From Comamonas sp. lk (GTDB taxonomy: Bacteria > Pseudomonadota > Gammaproteobacteria > Burkholderiales > Burkholderiaceae_C): a DNA stretch of 64,000 bases. The stretch lies in contig NZ_UOOB01000001.1 in the NCBI RefSeq assembly GCF_900564145.1, positions 1,800,754 to 1,864,753 of the forward strand, given 5' to 3'. Both the position numbers and the translations under genes were made by a program. The notes beneath the pieces are model-generated. The model ran no database searches and was not told the origin of the DNA. It saw only the letters and a program-made list of their open reading frames with translations. Shown here piece after piece: positions 35,735 to 42,743 of the stretch (the first letter of the stretch is position 1; each line of letters starts with the position of its first letter).

Positions 35735-37221
35735 TGGCCTGGTATTCCAAAATCCGCAGCCTGTTCGGCCAATCTCCCATCCACGAAGCAGCAGGTCGCG
35801 GACGGCGATCCCTTGCGTGGATGCCGGGCAATCCCGGTGCCGTGGCGGCCATGCTCGCCACATCCAACGAGTTGCGCGTCAAATCCCGCGACCTTGTTCG
35901 CCGCAATGCGTGGGCCAATGCCGGTATCGAGGCCTTCGTCTCCAACGCGGTCGGCACCGGCATCAAGCCGCAGGCGATGGCCAAGGACGAAGCCTTTCGT
36001 GCTGACGTGCAAGCACTGTGGCGCGACTGGACGGAACAGGCTGACGCCACCGGGCAGACCGATTTCTACGGCTTGCAGGCGTTGGCTGCCCGCGCGATGT
36101 GCGAGGGCGGCGAATGTCTGATTCGGTTGCGTCCCCGTCGCCCCGAGGATGGTCTGGTCGTTCCCCTGCAATTGCAGTTGCTCGAGGCCGAACACCTGCC
36201 GCTGAATCTAAACACGGAACTGCCGTCCGGCAATGTCGTGCGCTCGGGCATCGAGTTCGATTCGATGGGGCGACGCGTGGCCTACCACCTGTACCGCTCG
36301 CACCCCGAGGATGGCCGACTGGCACCGATGTCCGGGCAAGGTGGCATGGACACCGTGCGCATCGACGCGCGGGAGATCATCCATCTGTACCGCGTCCTGC
36401 GCCCCGGACAGATTCGCGGCGAGCCGTGGTTGGCCCGTGCCTTGGTCAAGCTAAACGAGCTGGATCAGTACGACGATGCCGAACTGGTGCGCAAGAAAAC
36501 CGCCGCGATGTTTGCAGGCTTCGTCACGCGACTCTCACCCGAGGACAACCTGCTCGGTGAGGGAATCCCGGATGACGCCGGTGTGGCGATGGCTGGTCTG
36601 GAACCCGGCACGATGCAAATCCTGGAGCCCGGCGAGGACGTGAAGTTCTCCGACCCCGCCGATGTCGGCGGCAGCTACGCCGAGTTTCTGCGTGCGCAAT
36701 TTCGGGCCGTGGCTGCGGCCATCGGAATCACCTACGAGCAGCTGACAGGCGATCTCTCCGGGGTCAATTACTCGTCCATCCGGGCCGGGATGCTGGAGTT
36801 TCGCCGTCGCACCGAAGCCATCCAGCACGGTGTGCTGGTGCATCAGCTCTGCCGCCCCGTCTGGAATGCGTGGCTCGATCAGGCAGTGCTGGCCGGTGCG
36901 CTGACGGCACCGGGCTATGCCCGCCGCCGCCGCGAGTACGCCGCCTGCAAATGGATTCCGCAGGGTTGGCAATGGGTCGATCCGGAGAAGGAATTCAAGG
37001 CGATGTTGCTGGCGATCCGCGCCGGTCTGATGAGCCGTTCTGAAGCGATTTCGGCCTTCGGCTACGACGCCGAGGACGTCGACCGCGAAATCGCCGCCGA
37101 CAACCAACGAGCCGATGACCTCGGCCTGATTTTCGACTCCGATCCGCGCCGCACTTCCAAGGATGGCGGCAGCGCTGAACCCAACTCGCAGGCCACCGAC
37201 AGCAACGCTTCGTCCGCCTGA
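35734..37221 (+). CDS. Portal protein (lambda family)
   Basis: A 495-residue portal. It begins with AWYSKIRSLFGQSPIHEAAG and includes LVRRNAWANAGIEAFVSNAV, RIDAREIIHLYRVLRPGQIR and LTGDLSGVNYSSIRAGMLEF, all typical of the Phage_portal_2 family. It forms the ring through which DNA enters the head. The last 35 residues are Ser/Asn/Ala-rich. Overlaps gpW by 1 bp. Confidence 0.92.
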   Translation: MAWYSKIRSLFGQSPIHEAAGRGRRSLAWMPGNPGAVAAMLATSNELRVKSRDLVRRNAWANAGIEAFVSNAVGTGIKPQAMAKDEAFRADVQALWRDWTEQADATGQTDFYGLQALAARAMCEGGECLIRLRPRRPEDGLVVPLQLQLLEAEHLPLNLNTELPSGNVVRSGIEFDSMGRRVAYHLYRSHPEDGRLAPMSGQGGMDTVRIDAREIIHLYRVLRPGQIRGEPWLARALVKLNELDQYDDAELVRKKTAAMFAGFVTRLSPEDNLLGEGIPDDAGVAMAGLEPGTMQILEPGEDVKFSDPADVGGSYAEFLRAQFRAVAAAIGITYEQLTGDLSGVNYSSIRAGMLEFRRRTEAIQHGVLVHQLCRPVWNAWLDQAVLAGALTAPGYARRRREYAACKWIPQGWQWVDPEKEFKAMLLAIRAGLMSRSEAISAFGYDAEDVDREIAADNQRADDLGLIFDSDPRRTSKDGGSAEPNSQATDSNASSA

Positions 37222-37231
37222 AGGAATCCCA

Positions 37232-38446
37232 ATGACACTGCTACCGCATATGGCGGCGCGCATCTTTGGCGCGCCGCTGCTGATCCATCGGCCAAAACTC
37301 GAAGTCATCCTCGCCGTCCTGGGGCCACGCATCGGCTTGTCTGAGAACGGCACGCCGATTCCGTCACCCACCACGCGCAGCCCGCCAGTCGCAGGCGGCA
37401 GCATCGCCGTGTTGCCGATCTACGGCACCTTGGTGCGGCGAACCGTGGGGTTGGAGGCGGCATCCGGGCTGACCAGTTACCAGGACATCGCCGCACAGAT
37501 CGATACCGCCATCGCCGATCCGGCAGTGGCCGCCATCGTGCTCGACATCGACAGCCCGGGCGGCGAGTCCGGTGGTGTGTTCGATCTGGCCGACCGCGTT
37601 CGCGCAGCGGCGCAGGTCAAGCCGGTCTGGGCGCTGGCCAATGACATGGCGTATTCGGCGGCTTACGCCATCGGTTCGGCCGCCAGCCGCTTCTTTGTCA
37701 CCCGCACGGGCGGTGTCGGATCGATTGGCGTCATTGCCATGCACGCCGACCAATCGGTGCGTGATGCGCAGGATGGCGTCCGCTACACGACCGTCTTTGC
37801 CGGAGCGCGCAAGAACGATCTCAACCCGCACGAGCCGATCTCGGACGAGGCACACGCCTTTCTCAAAAGCGAGGTGGATCGGATTTACGGACTGTTCGTC
37901 GACACGGTCGCCAGCTACCGCAGCCTGAGCAGCGAAGCAGTGCGCGCAACCGAGGCGGGCGTGTTCTTTGGCAATGACGCTGTCGCGGCGGGCCTGGCCG
38001 ATGCCGTCGGCAATTTCGACGATGTGCTGAACGAGCTCGTCGCATCACTTTCACCACCACCTGCGCTGTCGGCAGCGGCTGCGGCGCTGGGCAATCTTCA
38101 CCAACCACGACTGGAGCATTTCATGAATGAACCCGGAACCACTGCTGACCCTGGGGTTGGCGCTGATCCTGATCGCGATCCTGTGTCGCCCGCGCCAATG
38201 ACCATCGACGACGCGCAAGAAGTCGCCGAGCTTTGCGCTCTGGCGGGCTGCCCCGACCGCATTGCCGGTTTTCTGGCGGCACGCACTCCGGCCACCAAGG
38301 TGCGCAGCCAGCTGCTGGTCGCTCGCGCCAGCGGTCAGGAGATCAGCAGCCTGATCACTCCGAGCGCCGCCACGTCGGCAACGCAATCCCTCAACGACAA
38401 CCCCTTGGTGCTGGCGGCTCGCGCCCGCGCCGGACAGGAGAAATGA
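37232..38446 (+). CDS. S49 prohead protease
   Basis: A 404-residue protein of the SppA/lambda gpC type. The protease core has LDIDSPGGESGGVFDLADRV, the nucleophile serine near residue 141 in MAYSAAYAIGSAA, and a lysine in GARKNDLNPHE near residue 193. Residues from about 298 onwards are an acidic/helical tail typical of scaffold sequence (see nested gene). It matures the capsid. AAGGAA precedes the ATG. Confidence 0.9.
   Translation: MTLLPHMAARIFGAPLLIHRPKLEVILAVLGPRIGLSENGTPIPSPTTRSPPVAGGSIAVLPIYGTLVRRTVGLEAASGLTSYQDIAAQIDTAIADPAVAAIVLDIDSPGGESGGVFDLADRVRAAAQVKPVWALANDMAYSAAYAIGSAASRFFVTRTGGVGSIGVIAMHADQSVRDAQDGVRYTTVFAGARKNDLNPHEPISDEAHAFLKSEVDRIYGLFVDTVASYRSLSSEAVRATEAGVFFGNDAVAAGLADAVGNFDDVLNELVASLSPPPALSAAAAALGNLHQPRLEHFMNEPGTTADPGVGADPDRDPVSPAPMTIDDAQEVAELCALAGCPDRIAGFLAARTPATKVRSQLLVARASGQEISSLITPSAATSATQSLNDNPLVLAARARAGQEK
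38123..38446 (+). CDS. Possible nested scaffold protein
   Basis: An in-frame ATG at 38123 with GGAG 6 bp upstream would give 107 residues identical to the protease C-terminus (MNEPGTTADPGVGADPDRDP to the shared stop). Lambda makes its scaffold Nu3 in exactly this way from inside gene C. The segment is helical at its end (TKVRSQLLVARASGQEISSL). Independent translation is inference. Confidence 0.5.
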   Translation: MNEPGTTADPGVGADPDRDPVSPAPMTIDDAQEVAELCALAGCPDRIAGFLAARTPATKVRSQLLVARASGQEISSLITPSAATSATQSLNDNPLVLAARARAGQEK

Positions 38447-38447
38447 C

Positions 38448-38825
38448 ATGCCCGCTATGACTGAAGGCCTCAATCTCGGCGACCTCTTGAAGTACGAAGC
38501 ACCGAATCTCTACTCGCGTGATCAGGTCACGGTCGGCGCAGGCCAGAGCCTCCTGCTCGGTACGGTGGTCGGTCTTGTGACGGCCACCGCGAAGCTCAAG
38601 CAGATCGATCCGTCGGCCACCGACGGCAGCCAGTACGCCGCTGGTGTGCTGATGCAAGGCGTGGACGCCACCCTCATTGACCGCGATGACGGACTGATGC
38701 TGGCCCGCCACGCCATCGTCGCCGATCACGCGCTGGCGTGGCCCGCCGCCATCACCACCGCCGAGAAGCAAGCTGCCATCGCGCAGCTCAAGAGCCTCGG
38801 CATCCTCGTTCGCAAAGGAGTCTGA
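38448..38825 (+). CDS. Head decoration protein (gpD-like)
   Basis: A 125-residue protein with NLGDLLKYEAPNLYSRDQVT, then AGQSLLLGTVVGLVTATAKL and a late ARHAIVADHALAWP, the layout of lambda gpD-type capsid-stabilising proteins. It lies between the protease and the major capsid gene, as in lambda. Confidence 0.87.
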   Translation: MPAMTEGLNLGDLLKYEAPNLYSRDQVTVGAGQSLLLGTVVGLVTATAKLKQIDPSATDGSQYAAGVLMQGVDATLIDRDDGLMLARHAIVADHALAWPAAITTAEKQAAIAQLKSLGILVRKGV

Positions 38826-38827
38826 CC

Positions 38828-39832
38828 ATGAACAATGTTTTCGAGAATCCCGCTTTCTCGATGTCGGCGCTGACCGCTGCCATCAACATCCTGCCCAACA
38901 ACTACGGGATGATGGAGAGCATGGGGCTGTTTCCGCCCAAGCCGGTGCGCTTCCGTTCGGTGGCCGTAGAAGAAAAGAACGGCATCCTGACGCTGCTGCC
39001 AACGATGCCGGTCGGCTCTCCCGGTACGGTAGGTGTACGCGGCAAACGCAAGCTGCGCTCCTTTGCCATTCCGCACATTCCGCACGACGACGTGGTGCTG
39101 CCAGAGGAAGTGCAAGGCATCCGCGCCTTCGGTTCGGAAACCGAAGTGCAGACTGTTGCAGCGGTCATGGCCGAGCACCTGCAAACCATGCGCAACAAGC
39201 ACGCCATCACGCTGGAGCATTTGCGTGTTGGTGCGCTCAAGGGCGTCATCCTCGATGCTGACGGATCGGATCTCTACAACCTGTTCGATCTGTTCGAAAT
39301 TACACCGAAGGTCGTCAATTTCCAGCTCAGAAGCGCGGGCACCGATATCAAGAAGAAGTGTCTCGACCTCAAGCGCTACCTGGAGAAGAACCTCAAGGGC
39401 GAGCGGATGACAGGGGTTCACTGTCTGGTATCGCCAGAGTTCTTCGACGCGTTCACCAGCCACGAGAAGGTCATCGAGGCTTATCACCGCTGGCAGGACG
39501 GTCAGGTCTTGCGCACCGATATGCGCTCGGGCTTCCCGTTCGCAGGCATCACCTTCGAGGAGTACGCGGGCGAAGCCAGTGATGGCGACGACAACGTGCG
39601 TCGCTTCATCGAGGCAGGCGAAGGCCACGCCTTCCCACTGGGTACGGTGGACACCTTCGCCACCTACTTTGCGCCCGCCGATTTCAATGAAACGGCGAAC
39701 ACGCTGGGACAACCCTTGTACGCCAAGCAGGAGCCGCGCAAGTTCGACCGGGGCACCGATGTCCACACCCAATCCAACCCGCTGCCGATGTGCCATCGGC
39801 CTGCCGTGCTGGTGAAGGTTCTGGCGACCTGA
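38828..39832 (+). CDS. Major capsid protein (gpE family)
   Basis: A 334-residue capsid protein of the lambda gpE family. Features: FSMSALTAAINILPNNYGMM at the start, the region RKLRSFAIPHIPHDDVVLPE, and a C-terminal DRGTDVHTQSNPLPMCHRPA that matches the family's conserved end. It forms the head shell. Start at 38828 with AAGGAG upstream; longer upstream frame is not similar. Confidence 0.92.
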   Translation: MNNVFENPAFSMSALTAAINILPNNYGMMESMGLFPPKPVRFRSVAVEEKNGILTLLPTMPVGSPGTVGVRGKRKLRSFAIPHIPHDDVVLPEEVQGIRAFGSETEVQTVAAVMAEHLQTMRNKHAITLEHLRVGALKGVILDADGSDLYNLFDLFEITPKVVNFQLRSAGTDIKKKCLDLKRYLEKNLKGERMTGVHCLVSPEFFDAFTSHEKVIEAYHRWQDGQVLRTDMRSGFPFAGITFEEYAGEASDGDDNVRRFIEAGEGHAFPLGTVDTFATYFAPADFNETANTLGQPLYAKQEPRKFDRGTDVHTQSNPLPMCHRPAVLVKVLAT

Positions 39833-40113
39833 TGCTGGCCATCGAGTCGTTCTACGAAGCGGCGCGACGATCTGGACTGCTGACGGCGGTCACGGTGGGC
39901 ACTGCCACCGTGTATTGCGCCTTCCGCGCCCCGGACGAAACCGTGCTCGATGGCTTTGCGCTGTCACGCGACTACCAGATCGACTACCCGGCGGTGTGGC
40001 TGACGCTCGCTGCGGGTGACACCGTCGAAATTGCGGGCAGCAGCTATCAGGTGCGCGACGTGCGTGCCATCGGCGACGGCACCGAGCGGCGCGCCTCACT
40101 CTCCCAACTCTAA
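39832..40113 (+). CDS. Head-tail joining protein (FII-like)
   Basis: A 93-residue protein with a beta-rich layout (TVGTATVYCAFRAPDETVLD, VWLTLAAGDTVEIAGSSYQV). Size and position directly after the capsid gene match the head-tail connector of lambdoid phages. Overlaps the capsid stop by 1 bp. Confidence 0.65.
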   Translation: MLAIESFYEAARRSGLLTAVTVGTATVYCAFRAPDETVLDGFALSRDYQIDYPAVWLTLAAGDTVEIAGSSYQVRDVRAIGDGTERRASLSQL

Positions 40114-40123
40114 GGACATCGCC

Positions 40124-40549
40124 ATGAACTCCGTCCGCGAGCGCGTCTTGCGGGAGGTCGTCGCACGCCTGTCATCTGCGATTGCACCCGTTCCAGTGCT
40201 ACGCATGCCAGCCGTGCCGGTCACCCGCGAGGCCAGTCCTGCGCTGCTGCTATTCGTCGATGGCGACAGCATCACCGCCCACGCCAACCACCTCGTCGAC
40301 CGGCTGTTGATCGTCCGAGTCGCTGTGGTGGCGCGCGGTGCGGACGCCTTCGACGTTGCCGACCTCGCGCTGGTGGCGGCGCACGCAGCCTTGCTGGCCG
40401 ACCCGAATCTGGGCGGTCTGGCCATCGCCGTGCGCGAGATCGACTGCGAGTGGGAGTTCGACGACGCCGACGCCGGGGCCGTCGCACTCCCAGCCCGCTA
40501 CGAAATCCGCTACCGCACCCACGCCATTGATCTAACCCAAACAGGATGA
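40124..40549 (+). CDS. Minor tail protein, probable terminator (gpU-like position)
   Basis: A 141-residue protein (MNSVRERVLREVVARLSSAI). Conserved-looking regions are LLIVRVAVVARGADAFDVAD and LAIAVREIDCEWEFDDADAG, followed by RYEIRYRTH, typical of tail terminator or minor tail proteins. Called by position between connector and tail tube. Confidence 0.65.
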   Translation: MNSVRERVLREVVARLSSAIAPVPVLRMPAVPVTREASPALLLFVDGDSITAHANHLVDRLLIVRVAVVARGADAFDVADLALVAAHAALLADPNLGGLAIAVREIDCEWEFDDADAGAVALPARYEIRYRTHAIDLTQTG

Positions 40550-40553
40550 ACCC

Positions 40554-40757
40554 ATGCACATCGAACTACTGAAACCCCACACCCATGCAGGCAAGCGCCT
40601 CGCCGTGGGTGATCGCCTTGATCTTCCCGATGCCAGTGGACACTGGCTGATCGCGCAGGGCGTGGCCAAGGCTGCTACGGCGTCCGCCACACCCACCACT
40701 GATGCCAAACCCACCCGCCGTGATGCCACGTCCGGCACCACCATCCAAGGAGACTGA
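40554..40757 (+). CDS. Small tail-region protein
   Basis: A 67-residue protein (MHIELLKPHTHAGKRLAVGD) with LPDASGHWLIAQGVA and a Ser/Thr/Ala-rich tail. Short proteins with this start are common between tail terminator and tube genes of siphoviruses. Function unknown. Confidence 0.65.
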   Translation: MHIELLKPHTHAGKRLAVGDRLDLPDASGHWLIAQGVAKAATASATPTTDAKPTRRDATSGTTIQGD

Positions 40758-40759
40758 AC

Positions 40760-41512
40760 ATGGCTTACTTTTCCGGACAAGGCCGCGTCTACATCGGCGC
40801 ACGTGATGAACTCGGCAACCCGGCCGGACTGACCTTCGTCGGTAACGTGCCCGAGCTGAAGGTGTCGCTGTCGGTGGACACCATCGAGCACCAGGAAGCG
40901 CAGTCGGGCCAGCGCCTGACCGACCTGCAACTCATCAAGACCAAGAAGGGCGAGTTCGCCTGCACGCTGGAAGAACTGATCGCCACCAATCTGGCGCTCG
41001 CGCTCTACGGCACCACGACCACCATCACCCCTGGCACCGTCACTGGCGAGTTGCTGCCCAACCCGGTCACGCCGGGCAGTCTGTACCCGCTGGCCATGCA
41101 AAACGTGTCCGCCGTGCAGGTGCAGGACTCCGATGCCACGCCCCAGACGCTGCCTGCGAGCCAGTACAGCGTCAACGCCAAGCACGGCTCGCTGGTGGTG
41201 CTGGATGCCACGTCGGGTGGCCCGTACACCGAGCCGTTCACCGTCGATTACGCCTATGGCGCAGCGCAGAGCACGGCGATGTTCACTCAGCCGCTGCCCG
41301 AGCGCTGGATTCGCTTCGAGGGGCTCAACACCGCCGATGGCAACCGCGAGGTGGTGATCGACCTCTACCGCGTGGCCATCAACCCGGCCAAGGAACTGTC
41401 GATCATCACCGACGAACTGCTGAAGTTTGAGCTATCGGGCCAAGTGCTGGCGGATCTGACCAAGCCGGTCGGTGGTGATCTCGGTCAATTCGGCCGTCTG
41501 GTGCTGCTGTGA
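40760..41512 (+). CDS. Major tail (tube) protein
   Basis: A 250-residue protein. It starts AYFSGQGRVYIGARDELGNP and continues with ELKVSLSVDTIEHQEAQSGQ, a region typical of siphovirus tube proteins, and ends with a beta-rich part including RWIRFEGLNTADGNREVVID. It polymerises to form the tail tube. Precedes the chaperones and tape measure, the standard order. Confidence 0.85.
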   Translation: MAYFSGQGRVYIGARDELGNPAGLTFVGNVPELKVSLSVDTIEHQEAQSGQRLTDLQLIKTKKGEFACTLEELIATNLALALYGTTTTITPGTVTGELLPNPVTPGSLYPLAMQNVSAVQVQDSDATPQTLPASQYSVNAKHGSLVVLDATSGGPYTEPFTVDYAYGAAQSTAMFTQPLPERWIRFEGLNTADGNREVVIDLYRVAINPAKELSIITDELLKFELSGQVLADLTKPVGGDLGQFGRLVLL

Positions 41513-41913
41513 TGGATGACTTCAAAACCTTCCCACCCGCACCGGTGGTCGTGACGCTGTCCGGTGTCGCGCTGGAACTGACGCCGATCCGGCTGGGCGA
41601 GTTGCCACGGCTGCTGGCCGTGGTGCGCCCGCTGGCCGAGGAGATCACCATCGATCCGGACTGGATGGCGCTGCTGGGGCGGCACGGTGATGCCGTGCTC
41701 GATCTGCTGGCGATCACTACCCGGCGTGAGCGCGCGTGGATCAACGACTTGTCGCTGGAGGACGCCGTTCTTCTGGCCGCTGCCGTGTTCGAGGTGAACG
41801 CGGATTTTTTCGTGGCGCACGTCGTTCCGGCGGTTCAGGGCGCGGCCGAGCGCCTCTCCCCGACGCTGCGCTCGCTGACGAACTCGGATGGGACTGTGCC
41901 GTCGCCCGCCTGA
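41512..41913 (+). CDS. Tail assembly chaperone (G-like)
   Basis: A 133-residue protein (MDDFKTFPPAPVVVTLSGVA) with ELTPIRLGELPRLLAVVRPL and a helical AVFEVNADFFVAHVVPAVQG. It ends TNSDGTVPSPA in a frame that differs by -1 from an overlapping frame carrying the conserved-looking chaperone extension. As in lambda G/GT, a frameshift near 41861-41890 could make a longer product. Confidence 0.8.
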   Translation: MDDFKTFPPAPVVVTLSGVALELTPIRLGELPRLLAVVRPLAEEITIDPDWMALLGRHGDAVLDLLAITTRRERAWINDLSLEDAVLLAAAVFEVNADFFVAHVVPAVQGAAERLSPTLRSLTNSDGTVPSPA

Positions 41914-41942
41914 TCCGCGCCGGTCACCGCCTGGGCGACGTG

Positions 41943-42098
41943 ATGGCCTACACGCTCACGCAGGCGCAAGCCTTTCTGGATGCCGACGGACAGATCGAAC
42001 GGCAGCAACTTGCCCAGCTGCTCGGCATTCATGCCGTGGCAGCCCAGGGCGAGAAGCGTGGCATCGAACAACTGCAACGCGATCTGCTCAAGGACTGA
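41943..42098 (+). CDS. Tail assembly chaperone extension (T-like)
   Basis: From the ATG at 41943 the frame gives 51 residues (MAYTLTQAQAFLDADGQIER to LQRDLLKD). The same frame is open upstream and includes LADELGWDCAVARLIRAGHR, which resembles the T domain of tail chaperones and is separated from the G-like frame by -1. It is therefore probably translated as a G-T fusion. No textbook slippery heptamer was found, so the shift site is unknown. Confidence 0.6.
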   Translation: MAYTLTQAQAFLDADGQIERQQLAQLLGIHAVAAQGEKRGIEQLQRDLLKD

Positions 42099-42101
42099 TC
42101 C

Positions 42102-42743
42102 ATGCGTCTCTCGCTCACCACCACCGGTCTGCTGGACCCCCGCCAGTTGGCGGCGTGGAGCGCCGAGCGGCGTCGCGCCATCCACACCGCCGTCGCCAAA
42201 GGCATGCAATCGGGTGGGCGCGAGGTACGTGATGCGGCGCGATCCGAGGTGCGCAGCGCCTTCACCGTCAAGCGCAATAGCTTCATCTCCTCGATGGGTG
42301 TGAAGGTGTTCGACAAGAAGCCCGAGCAACTGCCCGCCTTGCTGGTGGGCAGCAAGATTCCGTGGCTTGGCATGCACGAAAAAGGCGGCACGGTGAGCGG
42401 CAATCTGCTGATTCCGCTGCTGCCCGGTCGCATCGGCCCCAAACGCTTCAAGGCGGTCATCGATGGCCTGATGCGCTCGGGCAATGCCTTCTTTATCGAG
42501 AAGAACGGCCGCGTGCTGCTGATGGCCGAGAACATCAAAGAGAACGCCGGGCAACTGGGCCGCTTCAAGCGCGCCGAGCGTGGACGTACCGGGGCCAAGC
42601 AGATCAAGCGCGGCCAGGAAATTCCGATTGCCGTGCTGGTTAAGCGCGTCGATCTCAAGCGCCGACTCAATCTGGCCGGTGGCGTGCAACGCGCGCTGCC
42701 TGCCCTGGCTCGGGCGATTCAACAAGAACTGGACAAAGTCTGA
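42102..42743 (+). CDS. Tail-region protein before the tape measure
   Basis: A 213-residue basic protein. Key phrases are LSLTTTGLLDPRQLAAWSAE, SEVRSAFTVKRNSFISSMGV and WLGMHEKGGTVSGNLLIPLL. The many Lys/Arg residues suggest it contacts other virion proteins. No firm family; position and size match a minor tail or completion protein. Overlaps the tape measure start by 1 bp. Confidence 0.65.
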   Translation: MRLSLTTTGLLDPRQLAAWSAERRRAIHTAVAKGMQSGGREVRDAARSEVRSAFTVKRNSFISSMGVKVFDKKPEQLPALLVGSKIPWLGMHEKGGTVSGNLLIPLLPGRIGPKRFKAVIDGLMRSGNAFFIEKNGRVLLMAENIKENAGQLGRFKRAERGRTGAKQIKRGQEIPIAVLVKRVDLKRRLNLAGGVQRALPALARAIQQELDKV

